NCBI RefSeq assembly: GCF_000003195.3
Contig: NC_012874.2
Span: forward strand, 62,811,768 to 62,875,767
Direction: 5' to 3'
DNA from: Sorghum bicolor
Lineage: Eukaryota > Streptophyta > Magnoliopsida > Poales > Poaceae
Length of the DNA stretch: 64,000 nucleotides
Shown here piece after piece: positions 35,546 through 46,989 of this stretch. Within the stretch, counting starts at the first letter, position 1; each line of letters starts with the position of its first letter. Position numbers and translations under genes: made by a program. The notes beneath the pieces were generated by a model, which saw only the letters and a program-made list of their open reading frames with translations, was not told where the DNA came from and searched no databases.

Positions 35546-36137
35546 CATGTGTGGGAGCTGGCGCTGGGGCTAGAGCTCAGCGGGCAGCGGTTCCTGTGTG
35601 TGGTGCGGAGCCCCAGCGACGAGGGCACCGTCAACGACAACTACTACGACGCGGAGAGCAAGGAGGACCCCCTTCGTCTACCTCCCAAAGGGCTTCGTGG
35701 AGCGGACCAGCGGCGTGGGGCTCGTAGTGCCGTCGTGGGTGCCGTAGACCAAGGTGCTGGCGCACGGGGCCACGGACGGGTTCCTCACCCAGTACGTCTA
35801 GAACTCCGTGCTCAAGAGCCTTGTCTATGGCATGCCCATGGTGGCGTGGCCGCTCTACACGGAGCAGAGGCAAAATGTCGTGATGCTCTCCGACGGTGTC
35901 GGCGCCACGCACCGGGTGCCCGAGTCCAAAGGGAGGGACAAGATCGCGGCCACGGTGCGGGAGGTGATGCAGAGGGAAGGGAAGGGCGCCGTTGTCAGGG
36001 CCAAGGTGGTCGAGCTGCAGAAGGCCACCATCGAGGGCCTCCGCGACGGGGGCGCCGCTGCCGCCGTGCTGGACGAGGTGATGGAGGGGTGGACGACGAC
36101 AAGTGGAGGAGAGGAGGACTTCTGTTTTACGTCATGA

Positions 36138-36402
36138 TGCTGTCCAGTCGACCAATGCCATGCCTTTGGATAACCACCGTTTATTTCGGCCCTTATGTAT
36201 GTCTGTGTAGTGTCTTTCTAAAACTTTGGTTCCCATGTTTGCGTGATCTAGGTGTCTATCAATCTATTTATTCTATTCTACCTATCTATGATTATATATA
36301 TATTATATTATAACACTAAAGTAATTATCTACCTATGGTGGTGATAAAAAATGTATATTATCTAATCGCAGATCTCTTCTCTACACTGAACCTATATCCA
36401 AT
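36138..36402. other. former UGT 3' flank
   Basis: AT-rich sequence after the UGT stop, with TATATATATTATATTATAA near 36293. It contains no coding sequence and ends at the CACTA-type terminus. Confidence 0.4.
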
Positions 36403-37623
36403 CACTACCGCAAAATTGAATATTCTTGAAGGTCGAAAACCCTCAACAAAAACGCCAAACCGCCAAGTCAATGTTGGCGGCTAAAACTCATAGAATGGTC
36501 GTCAAGGATAGATAGGGAAATAGCTATTTCCTTGAGTGCGGTCCACCAGGAATCAATTTCTTGAGAGTTAAGCCGTCAAGGAAAAAATCAGTGGTCAAAT
36601 TTTTAACACCGTCTAGAAAATATAACAACACCCAAGGGATATAAGTTTCCTTGAGTGCCAATAACACCTAAGAAAATATAAAAACACTCAAGGATGTATA
36701 TACATTTCCTTGAGTGCCGATGACACCCAAGGAAATGTAACACCCCTTAAGGATATAAGTTTTCTTGAGTGACGATGACCCTCAATGATATGCATTGGAA
36801 AAAAAGAGAAATAATCCCACATTTGTTGTAGTTGGGAATTAATCTCATGACTTAAGATTTAGTGTGAAACACACTTACCCTACACCATAAAGTCTTTTGT
36901 GACTAAGTGAATGTTTCTTTATTTTTTTACTTTAGTGGTTTTTGCGATGAATATTTGAGAACCTAAACAACTTTAAATGAAAAAAGTTTGAATTGTAAAG
37001 TTGATCTCGTCTAGTACTACAACTTTGTTTTCGACTGTATCTCCATTTGAGGTCATTTGAAAGATTCAAAAAAATTGAAGTTCAAAACTCTGATAACTAA
37101 ACATACTTTGTGCATCTCAAATTCAAATTAAAAATTCATCAAGTAATAAGTTGTAGTACTACAAGCATTTTCAAGCTAAGTGCTAGTACATGCATTCTCC
37201 AATGCATAAAAAATACAAAAATATACTTCTTATTGGATTAGTTTACTAAGAAAAAACGTATACCATTTTGCAAACATGTCAATGGACCATGTGTCTATAA
37301 ATTCAATGTCTAACTAACACAAATGCAACGAGTTTAATATACCGGCGCCTAAGAGGAATATTACTATAAACTGATTATTTTTTCTTAGCAGCTACAATAA
37401 TTTACTCGCGAGTTTGCACCCAATAAAACTAGAACTTCCTTACCGGTTTCTAGTTACACCCAAGGAAACGTGAATTACGTACCTTGGCAATTTGTGATAA
37501 CACTAAAGTAAACAAAGAATTACCTTGACGGTTTCAAATAGCACTTAAAGAAATATGGATTTAACTTGGTCGTTTTGTTTAGCACTCAAGAATATGTATT
37601 TCCTTGGGGGCTTCATACAACCC
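36403..37623. mobile_element. CACTA-type element, left end
   Basis: CACTACCGCAAAATTG at 36403 resembles a CACTA terminus. It is followed by many direct and inverted copies of TTCCTTGAGTG / CACCCAAGGAAA (36430-36780 and 37430-37610), which look like subterminal repeats. The hAT element at 37624 sits inside it; similar sequence (TTCTTGAGGATTTT, CACCCCTCAGGAAA) resumes at 40391 and runs to about 40450. No right end with a matching terminus was found. Confidence 0.5.
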
Positions 37624-40382
37624 CAATGTTTTAAATAGCGCGCTATTTTCACGCTATAGCGCCGCTATAGCGGCCAGAATAAGCCGACGCAAAGCTATAT
37701 GTCATTTTTACGCTATCGACGCTATCGGCGCTATAGCGCGCTATAGCGCCGCTAAACTGAAGTAGCGGCATAGCGCCGCTATTTGCGCGCTATTGGTGTT
37801 TATCTGCTGACAAGAAAAAAAAGGCGGCCCAGTCAAATTTAGCCTGTTAAGGGCCCAATTCAAAGAAACACATGACCCAACACTACCTAAAACCCTAAAC
37901 CCATCGTTCAGTTCCTGACCCTAGCCTCCCTCCCGACCTCCTGGGCGGCGGCGCTCCTTGGCGACCGCACGGCGTGCCCTGCGCAGCTCTCCCTCGATCT
38001 CCCACTGACTCGGGCGTCCATCCCCCTCTCCACTCCCACTCCGGTCGTCCTCCCTCTCCTGGGCGACGGCCACAGTCTGGGCGACGGCTGCACGCAGGGC
38101 TTGGCCGACGGCTGCAAGCAGGGCCAAGGCAACGACGGCAGGCAAGGCCAGGGAGACGGCGGCAGGCTAGGTGACGAGATCAAGGGCGACGGCGGCAGGT
38201 TGGGCGGCAGCAGTTTGGGCGACGGCGCAGTCACAGAATGGCAGAGCCAAGTGAAACAAATGCGGCAACAGTTGGTAAGTTCTTCTACCCTGTTCATCTT
38301 CCTGTTCTGTGGATTTCTGGAATGAGATGGATATGCATATGCTAGATAGGAATCGAATTAAAATTAAGTATTTAGCAGTAGTGCAGTATTGTAAAAGCGA
38401 TAGGAAATTTAGGAATTGAATAATTGATTTTACTGTGATTTGCATATCGAGTTAGTGAGTTATCTATCGTAGTTAGTAGTAGTGACTAGTGACAGAATGG
38501 CCGAGCCAAGTGACTGCTTCTGTTTCAGAATGCATGATTAATTTTGTTTTGTTACTGAATTTCTTGATGAGACAATGAACACCCACTTATTAACTCTGTC
38601 CACTTTGTAGGCTTATCCAGCACTGCATCCACAGGCAACTAATCAAATGAAGCATGTGACCCTGCTTGGAAGTACTGCACAATGCCAGATGTGAACAAGA
38701 AAAACTCTCTCAAGTGCAACTTCTGTAGTGGACTTTATCATGGTGGAATAACTAGAATCAAGTACCACCTTGCTAAAGTTCCTAAATGTGGTGTTGCCAA
38801 GTGTACCAAAGTTCCATCTGATGTGCTAGAAGAAATACAGAACTTGTTGTCAAAGAAGGCAAATAACATGCAGTTGAGGCAAAGGAAGGATAAGGAGAAA
38901 CAAGACGAAAGAGCTGTAGTTCTTGTATGGGTACCTAGTAGAGGCTAAGAATGAGATCTCTAGGAAGTTTAACAATGACAAGAAGAAGTATGAGGAAGTT
39001 TTTCAGTTCATTGACAAAAGGTGGGACATGAAGCTGAAGACACCTTTGCATAGGGCCGGTTATTACCTGAACCCTTACTATTATTATCAAAACAAGAGGT
39101 CAATAGAGGACAATGAATCATTTAGAGATGGTGTAATAACTTGCATCACAAAGCTTGTGAGAGATGAAGACACTCAGGACAAGATTATTGAGGAGCTTCA
39201 AAAGTTTCAAGATGCTGAAGGATCCTTTGGCAAGGACATTGCTAAAAGGCAGTGCAAAAATATTCATTTTGATCCAGGTAAGCCCTCTATTAATTTTGGC
39301 CTTGGTACTTATTATATTTATAATGTAAGTCTGTACTCTATAACATTCAATATTACATTGTCCTATCCTATGTTTATTTAATTTAGCAAAGTGGTGGCTG
39401 AACCATGGAAGTAGTGCACCAAACCTCAGAAAGCTAGCTGCTAGAATATTAAGTTTGACATGCAGTTCATCAGCTTGTGAGAGATGCTAGAGTTCATTTG
39501 AACAGGTATGAGTCTGATCCTTATGTCATTTGAACAGCTAGCTGCTATAATTTTTAATTTTTTATTGACATGAAAAAATCACACGTATGCAGGTCCACAC
39601 AAAAAAAAGAAACATGTTGCTTCATGACAGAATGAGGGACCTTATGTATATCAAGTTCAACTCAAAATTGAGGCAAAAGAGGGACAACAGGGATAAAGAT
39701 CCCCTCGAGAAACCTGTTCTTGATGCTTTAGAAGATGAAGAGAATGAATGGCTCACTGGTATTGAGCCAACAGAGGAAGATCCAGAGCAGGAGGGACAAA
39801 CTGGAGCATCATCACAGGGAGTTGCAGCTGCACCACAAAGAGAAGAAACAAGGAGGGGAGGTAACAAGAACAAGAAGAGAAAGAGGTTGATCCCTACTTT
39901 TGAGGATGAAGAGTTATCTGCTGCTTCTTCAGAAGAGGACAATGAAATGCCATCTTATTTGAGTTCTGAACTTGGTTCAGATTCAGAAGCTCAAAGTGAC
40001 TAATTAGGGAATGTGCAGCTAGCTATGTGGTGCACCGGTGCTTCAAGTGATTGAGTTCATGTGGTCTTCTGGACCGACTTAATAATTGTTAATTTGTGAT
40101 TAAACTATGAAACACATGTGATGTGTGATTTGATTGTGAAATATGATGGTTGTTTGAATTTGTTGTTGTCTATTATATATTTTGCCTGTTTCTAAATAAA
40201 TAGCGCGCTATAGCGCCGCTATAGCGGCTATAGCGTCGCTATAGCGTGGATAGCGATAGCACGCTACTGTGTACAGAAGCCGCTATAGCGGGGCTATAGC
40301 GCCGCTATAGCGTCCGCAATAGCGCAAATAGCGTCTGGGACAGGCAGACGCTATTTTCTATAGCCCGCTATTTAAAACATTG
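37624..40382 (+). mobile_element. hAT transposon with TATAGCG subterminal arrays
   Basis: The ends are CAATGTTTTAAATAGCGCGC and the inverted CAATGTTTTAAATAGCGGGC, with an exact 8-bp TSD, which places the element in the hAT superfamily. Both subterminal regions (37634-37795 and 40200-40372) are packed with variants of GCGCTATAGCGCC, a self-complementary word, in a pattern expected of transposase-binding sites. A transposase-derived gene without a catalytic core lies between them. The total length is 2,759 bp. Confidence 0.92.
38238..40003 (+). pseudogene. hAT transposase derivative: BED finger plus C-terminal domain
   Basis: A short first exon (38238-38274, MAEPSE start, GTAAGT donor) leads to an exon from about 38611. 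The BED zinc finger lies at 38692-38810 (CNFCSG, then RIKYHLAKVPKCGVAKC) and would bind DNA. The frame then shifts near 38930 into a segment at 38923-39280 (FIDKRWDMKLKTPLHRAGYYLNP), typical of the region before the dimerisation domain. An intron follows. The next coding blocks are WWLNHGSSAPNLRKLAARIL at 39392-39450, CSSSACERC with an in-frame TAG at about 39487, and after another intron VHTKKRN (39593) to the acidic tail ending at 40003. The DUF659 and RNase H-like catalytic core of several hundred residues is absent. An in-frame TAA also precedes the finger near 38640. A product could bind ends and dimerise but could not cut. Confidence 0.8.
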
Positions 40383-40390
40383 TACAACCC

Positions 40391-41180
40391 GAATGGTAAT
40401 GATATATTCTTGAGGATTTTTAATTTCACCCCTCAGGAAATTGCTAGCGCCCATGTGATTGAATGGAAAGGAATTATTCATAGTTAATAATAGTAATAAA
40501 AAGTATCCTTGTCTAGAGCTCGGTGCATCCGTAATTAGCTCAGGCAGCAAATGATAATATTTGTAATAAAAAATATATCCTTGACATTGATAGAATTATT
40601 AACAGACGACTGAACTGAAAAATAACTGTAATAAAAATATCCTCGTCCACAGCTCGGATGCCTCGGTAGTTAGCTCAACCAACTTTTGGCGCACGGTGCC
40701 TCTCCAAGCTGAAATATAATAATAATAATAATAATAATAATAGCAGTAGCAGTAGCAGTAGCAGTAGCAGCAGCAGTAGGAGCAGCAGTAGGAGCAGCAG
40801 TAGTAGCAGTAGCAGTAGCAGTAGCAGTAACAGTAGCAGTAGTAGTAGTAGTAGTAGTAGTGTAGTAGTAGAGTAAATCCAGTGTGATTACGGTACGACT
40901 AGTAAATCTAGTAGGAGAGAGTAGGAGCAGTAGTAAGAGGAAGTTAACCAGTAATGGCATATTGTTAGTATAAATTATCAAATTGTCAGTTGCATATGCT
41001 TAGTAAACCAGTTAATGGCATATACTCAGTTAACCAATCAATGGCATATGCTTAGTATAAATTATGAAATTGACATTTCCATATGCTCAGTCAACCAATC
41101 AATGGCATATGCTCAGTGTAATATCAAATCAATGGCATCACTGGCAGTGGCATCTGCTTATTAAAAATTAACAAATTAAG
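40391..41180. repeat. simple repeats and short tandem repeats
   Basis: After the remainder of the interrupted CACTA-type element comes an AAT tract (about 40711-40742). It passes into AGC/AGT trinucleotides up to about 40875. At 40950-41150 an irregular repeat of AACCAATCAATGGCATATGCT plus CAGT occurs four or five times. The translated frames here are by-products of the trinucleotides. Confidence 0.7.
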
Positions 41181-41760
41181 CTTCGGTTGCATCACAGGCA
41201 GCATACCCATAACAGGAAACAAAATGTGTACAAGCAGCATAACCGGAAACTTGCAACTGGAGCAAAATTGTCACAACCTGGGAATCTTAGAGCCAAGGAA
41301 GTTGAAGCTGGGGGGAAGCCGCTAAAGATAACGGTGGCAGCGCTCTGGATCTCCTTGGAGCGTGGGTCGATCTCCTGGAGCGGTAGGGCACGGGCAGGAA
41401 TAGAGCGGCCGAGGGATGGAGAGGCAGGGCACGGGCTGTCCTCAGCGCGCGACGGAGTCGAGGAAGAAAGCGACTGAGTCGAGGAAGAAAGGCACGGCGG
41501 TGCTAGGGTTCAGCGCTGTAGATCTCGATGGCGGCACTAGGGTTCACCGTGGCACAGCCGCGGGTGGGGCTCTCCTCCACGCGCGTCGGAGGTGAGGAAG
41601 ATGGAGTGCGCCGGAGGTGAGGAAGACGGTGGTGGCGCGCCGGAGGTGAGGAAGACGGGCGGCGTGGCGACTGAGGAAATTTGGTAGCCCTTCGGGGTCG
41701 AAATGAACCGCGCGAAGGACTTGGAAAGAACGGGGGGAGAGGAGGGGTACTTATAGGTCA
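41181..41760 (-). other. GC-rich promoter-like segment, minus strand
   Basis: On the minus strand CTATAAGTACCCC near 41744-41756 is followed by a CT-rich leader and an open frame (41839-41537) rich in Ser and Pro, with no recognised domain. The arrangement copies that upstream of the CACTA transposase (TATA near 45935, same orientation). It may be the start of a second, truncated CACTA copy or a degenerate second gene. Confidence 0.35.
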
Positions 41761-41997
41761 CAATTAACCGAGACGGGCGACTAAGGCTGACCGCCACGGT
41801 TAAACTTAACTCTGGCGGGCGTGTTAGGGCGACCGCCACGGTTAATACTACATTAACCGTGGCGGTTCCTTTATGATGCCCGCCATAGTTAAGTTTGCCA
41901 TATTTTGTTAAATTATAAAATTTAGTGTTTTAACACATTTTTAAATAGATTTTAAATTGCTAATGGTTGTAACATGAGTAGTACTAGAAGTTTAGGG

Positions 41998-42034
<37 letters not shown>

Positions 42035-45000
42035 CGATTACATTTGGTTCCATTACATAAAAATTAGTAACACAAACAGTTATTGCTAATCGATAAGTTT
42101 TCACATTATTACAAATAAAGTAGTACTAGTACGATTACATTTGGCATACATCTCATTTTGGGAGTGATCCTATAACACACTTCTTTTGACCGTCGGAGCG
42201 GAACCAAGGCTTCATGCCACTCTTGGTTAAACGGTTCTCGACTTGCTTGATCTTGCGCGGATGGTCGGTAAAGAGCGAGAACTCTGCGTAGTGGTTGTGT
42301 TCTTCGGGACTCTGGACTCCATCTGCTCCCACGATCCTCTGCTTTCTAGACACAACCACATGCCTCTTCGGGTCTTTGGGCTTTGCATAGTAGGCTACCT
42401 GTGCGACACGGTTTGCTAGTACCCACTCATCATCTTTATAGCTGACACTTTGGAGCTCCACGGTGGTTAGCCCAAACTCGTCCACGACAATTGCCTTTGG
42501 CTTGACTTATTGGCACCGAAAGATTGGTATCTGTAGTTCACCACCATAGTCAAGTTCCCATATCTCTTAAATCTGCCAATAGTATGTCTTGGTCTCCCCT
42601 GTGGCCTCGTCGATGCCCTCATATCGAACACCGCTATTCTGTGTTGCGCTCTTCCCGTCTTTCTATTTTGTGTGAAACCTATATCCATTGATATCGTATC
42701 CATGCCATGAGGTTATCTGGGAGGATGGACCGGATGCAAGCCTCGCTTCATCAGTTTCACCATAGGGAGGTATGCCCTGCTGTTGGATCCACGTTGTGAA
42801 ATTCATCTTGTGCTGTCTCTGTACCCATGCCTCTGTGCGTCCGTTACAACCACGGCGAATCTCCTCTAGGTGCATCTCAACCCAAGTGTCCATGACCACT
42901 AACTGATTAAGGGTGTTGTGATGAGCCTCTTGCAACTGTTCTTCTTGTACATCCGTGCGTACTTTCCTCCGCGTGCACCCCATACCCATGGTTCTGCCTT
43001 CATGCACAGGGACGGGCAGCCCAATTGCATTTCCATCCCGGATGTATTTCATGCAGCAGTTAATGGCCTCCTCTGTTGTGTATGCCTCAATCATAGAGCC
43101 CTCCGGGTAAGCACAGTTATGGATATATCTATTCAGGGTCGACATGAACCTCTCATACGTCCACATCTTGTGCAGGTAGACGGGACCAAGTTCCTATATC
43201 TGATCAACCATGTGCATCATCAAGTGAGGCATAATATCGAAGAAAGATGGCGGGAAGCACATCTCGAGTTGGCAAAGTGTCTCTGCAATGAACTGTTTTA
43301 GTGCTGGCAGCTCAGCTTCATTGATGACCTTTTGTGTGATAAAGTTGAAGAAGTGACCTAGGCGTGTGATTACCATCTTCACGTACTCTGGTTCGATAAC
43401 CTTGATCACAATTGGGAGGAAAACTGTGAGCATGACATGACAGTCATGTGCATTGAAGCTGGTGAGTGTGAGGTCCTTCATTGAGACTAGGCTCTTGATG
43501 TTGGAACAGAAACCGGTTGGCACCTTGACACATCTAAGCCACTGGCAAATGTTCCGCTTCTCATCTGTCGTGAGGTTGTAGCTTGCACCCGGAAGGTCCA
43601 CTTTCCTGCTTTGTGCGGCCGGTGTTGGATGAATTTCGGTCCTAATGTCCTGGTTCACAAGATCCAGACGTGATTTCAGACCATCCTTCGTCTTAGTCTT
43701 GATGTCTAGCTGAGGCGTATCTAGCTCCTTCCAGTACGACAGGTACTTGAAGAAACACGACTGCTTTTTAAAAGGAACAGCAGGGGTAGGCTTTCCTTCT
43801 TCCTCCATCGTACCCCGCTTTCTCTTCTTCGTTGTTATGGTCTCACCTTGCTCAACTTTCTTCTTCTTCCCAAACTCAAAGTTTATGCCCTTGACAATGT
43901 CAAAAACCTTTTGCCCATAACCCGTCTTCTTGGGCTCAACACTTTGAGGTTCCGCCTGGTTATCAAAGAATTGATTCATTGAAGGGTGTCGGTACCTGTG
44001 CTTTTTGTCAAGGAATCGCCTGTGCCTCATGTACACCAACTTTTTTGATGCACTAAGGTAAGTATAGCATGTACCGTCAATGCAGACTACACAACCTGAC
44101 TTACCTTTGATCTGCCCCGATAGTGAAAAAAGGCCAGGGTAATCGGTGATGGTGACAAAGATGATGGCTTTAAGAGTGAAGCACTCCTTTCATGATGCAT
44201 CCATCATATTGACCCCTTTTTCCCATAGTATCTTCATGTCCTCCATGAGCGGCTCCAGGAACACATCTATATCATTGTCTGGCTGTCATGGTCCAGAAAT
44301 AATCATGGTTAGTAAAAGATACTTGCGCTTCTGACATAGATATGGAGGTAGGTTGTAGATGGTTAGGATGACTGGCCATGTGCTGTGGGAGCTACTGAGG
44401 TCACCAAATGGATTCATCCCATCGGTACTTAGTGTGAACTTGACATTCCTCGCCTCATCACCGAACTCTTTCAGAAACTTGGCGTCAAACCGCTTCCACT
44501 GCTTGCCATCAGAGGGGTGTCGCAACTTGCCATCATCCTTCATTCGTTCTGCTGATGCATGCCACGACATCAGCTGGGCATCCTCTGGGTTCCCGAATAG
44601 CACACGTAGGCGATCGATCACCGGTAGGTACCACACTAAGAGTGCAGGGCTTTTCCTCTGCATGTAACCCCCTTCTTCCTCATCCTCGGGAGATGGGATC
44701 TGCTTCTTGGCCATCTGGATCTTCGCTTTCTTGTTCCCTCTCTTTGTTGGTCCCTCAACATCCGCGTCTGCACGACAACCGGCATTCCTCTTATATCGGC
44801 TCGCGCCACAGTGCGGACAGCTCTGCAAGTTCTCATACTTACCCCGATATAAAATACAATGGTTAGGGCATGCATGAAACTTTTTAAGCGTCATCGCCAC
44901 TGGACGGATCATCTTCTTCGCTCAGTAGGTATTGGCAGGCACCTTGTTACCCTCTGGGTATGAGTCAGCAAGCCTCTCTAACAGGTCATTAAAGCTTGTG

Positions 45001-46341
45001 TCGGACCACCCATGGCGAGCCTTCAGCATGAGCATCTGGAGGTTAAAACGCAACACCGTCAAATGCTTTGGACAACCCTCATACAGGGGATCAATTGCTG
45101 CCTGCTTCATCTCTTTGAAATTCTCCAACCACTTCGGATTTCCAAACAGAACGTCATCTTGATCCATACGGTTAGCAACATTTAAAAAAAATCTCCACAT
45201 CTTCGGGACCCAAGACAACATCACCCTGCTCATCATCATCACCGCCACCGTCTTCAAACAGATCATGGAGGCCCGCTGATGCAGATGGTTGTCGTCCCCC
45301 ATCATTCACCGTTGACGAGTTACCTCCGCCAGATGCACCTGTCACACTTGGATCTGCTTCTTCACCGTGATACTTCCAGATGGTGTAGTCCTTGACGAAG
45401 CCATGCCGGATCAAGTGAGACTGCACCACGTTATTTTCCTGTACAAGGTTGTTCTTACAACTATTGCACGGACAAATGATGCGCTCTCGACCCAAAGACA
45501 CACGGTGCTTTTTCGCAGCGGCAACAAACTTTCTCACATGTCCTAGAAAAGCTAAATCGTTACAGACCCTCGGTATCTTATACATCCACTCTTCCCTATC
45601 CATAGCTGCGACCACCTAGCACACACAAAGGGAGAAAAACAAATAAAGATATATGAAAACATGTGAGTAGCCCTAAATCTAGTTTTATTTCTCTCCTCCA
45701 TTTGGATCTAGATCTAAAACATTTGGATCTAGATCTAGATCTAGCAAACCACCTAAATAATGCAAAGGGAGAAATGAGAGTTAGAGAGTAAGAAATCCAC
45801 CTCTTGCAATGCCCCCCTTCACCAAATAAAAGGGAAAAAAGTTTTTCCCTCTAAGATATTAAATATTAGGGTTTTGAGGTCAAAACCTAATAAATGAAGA
45901 AGGAGCCACGGGGAAGAAGAAGGGGGTCGGGCTGTTGCTTTTATAGGCGCAGACTTAACTGTGACGGGCAATTTAATAAAACCACCACGGTTAATGAACA
46001 GTTAACCGTGGCGGTCGCTGTAAAGAGGCCGCCACGGTTAAAGCATTAACCGTGACGGTTCCCTTAAGCGGCCCGCCATGGTTAAAAGATTAACCGAGGC
46101 GGTTTCTCTAAAGCAACCGCCACGGTAAATGCATTAACCGAGGTGGTTTACTTACGACAACCGTCACGGTTAACGTAAGATTAACCGTGGCGGTTTGCTT
46201 ACAGTGACCGCCACGGTTAAAGAATTATCCGTAACGGTCGCCCGGCTGGCAGCCCAGCCCAGGTTAACCGAGGCGGGCCGCCAGCCGGCCACCTTGGTGG
46301 CCCAAAACAAAATGTCTCGTAAATTTTTTTTTGTAGTAGTG
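41690..46341 (-). mobile_element. CACTA transposon with TNP2-type transposase
   Basis: The 5' end on the minus strand starts at 46341 with CACTACTACAAAAAAAAATT. Next comes a 340-bp subterminal array (45950-46290) of TTAACCGTGGCGG and CCGCCACGGTTAA in alternating orientation. Then follow a TATA word (CTATAAAAGC near 45934-45943) and the transposase gene. A further group of the same array words lies at 41760-41885. A left terminal CACTA was not found; a GTAGTAGTAG run (42005-42037) lies near where it would be. The left edge is therefore arbitrary. Confidence 0.75.
42153..45615 (-). pseudogene. CACTA TNP2-type transposase, decayed
   Basis: The N-terminal transposase-associated region is at 45615-45172 (MDREEWMYKIPR..., CPCNSCKNN). 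Next, 45305-44922 covers the segment with WSDTSFNDLLERLADSYPEGN. The Transposase_21 domain is at 44912-44286, with HACPNHCILYRGKYENLQSC and CPHCGASRYK, then STDGMNPFGDLSSSHSTWPV. 44039-43194 carries the DUF4218 part, including SFNAHDCHVMLTVFLP. The same frame continues through a single TAG near 43192 to 42663 (KMWTYERFMSTLNRYIHN). DUF4216 is at 42703-42153, with YKDDEWVLANRVAQVAYY. Frame breaks lie near 45180, 44915, 44280 and 42480, and some may be introns. The family cuts and pastes CACTA elements; this copy is probably inactive. Confidence 0.85.
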
Positions 46342-46985
46342 ATATTTACATAGTCTATTCTTTAAAATTGATGCTCAATCTACTTTGTCGGACTTTCGAA
46401 TTCCCAATGGAAACAGATTAATGTGTTCCAGGATCTACTCTTGCCATTTCATTATTTTCTTCTGTAATTTCTACAGGGACTGCAGCTGACCATAACTTAC
46501 ATATTTAGTTGCCACAGTAATTTTTATAGCTAATATACATGCTTTCCTTAGAGGTTTATTATAGCACTAAAATTTTTTCCATCAATTTATATGTTTGATT
46601 TATTCATCTAATGCAGACTGATCTCTCATCTGTGCACTCTATAATCATTACAGAGCTCTTTTCCTTTTTGCGACATAAAAACTGAATCCACCTATATAGC
46701 CTTTTGTGCAGGACCTCAGGATCCATTCACAAAAATATTGAAAATACGAGAAAGAAGATATAGCTTTGTGCACAAACATTAAACGGTAAGTTCTCCCGCA
46801 CAATGCAGTAAGCACACCACTCCTCTGTAGTTCCATCTGAAAGTATATCTACCTTTGCAGGTTGAAGAAGTGAGTCATCGTTAGCTAGACCAGTTGACCT
46901 TAAGGTTTGAAGAGCTCCGAAGGTCAAAAGAAACTGTTTTTGTGGTAAAAAAAATGCAGCCATTTTACGGTATTAAACTTTAGAA
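46342..46985. other. non-coding; unknown minus-strand frame
   Basis: A 78-codon minus-strand frame at 46963-46727 (with LANDDSLLQPAKVDI) and an overlapping one at 46836-46648 are open, but I recognise neither. No transposon ends were found. Confidence 0.25.
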
Positions 46986-46989
46986 TTTA

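Larger units (their letters stand above)
23950..36137 (+). pseudogene. UDP-glycosyltransferase pseudogene, split by three insertions
   Basis: UGTs move sugar from UDP-sugar to small molecules in the cytosol. The pieces are 23950-24300, 29619-29842, 30043-30346 and 35551-36137, which rejoin at the target duplications. The N-terminal piece starts at ATG 23950 and has the RPHVAILATRGM and HLIP blocks of the acceptor domain, as in the UGT72 (hydroquinone glucosyltransferase-like) group. The middle pieces have FFPTNLHVLTLLLHLPELD, the DPCYRW and ILVNSF blocks, and PPLCMEWLD. The C-terminal piece holds the donor-binding PSPG box (WVP.TKVLAHGAT..., then YGMPMVAWPLYTEQ). Defects are many: an extra base near 24036, frame changes near 24133, 24230 and 29640, a TAA at 30309, a TAG at 30338, an extra C near 35670, and two stops in the PSPG box (near 35746 and 35809), where the HCGWNS core is destroyed. 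It cannot make an active enzyme. Confidence 0.92.
37616..40390. repeat. 8-bp target duplication TACAACCC around hAT element
   Basis: TACAACCC at 37616-37623 and 40383-40390 directly flanks the CAATG...CATTG ends. Confidence 0.93.

Noticed and set aside
40670..40981. 103-codon minus-strand frame rich in Ala/Thr
   Set aside because: It is a translation of trinucleotide repeats.
36403..46341. One giant CACTA element spanning both CACTA-type ends
   Set aside because: The termini (CACTACCGCAAAA and CACTACTACAAAA) look alike, but the subterminal repeats are of different families (TTCCTTGAGTG versus TTAACCGTGGCGG) and the flanks do not match.
46727..46963. 78-codon minus-strand frame as a host exon
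   Set aside because: No recognised domain, no supporting splice pattern, and surrounding sequence is repeat-like.
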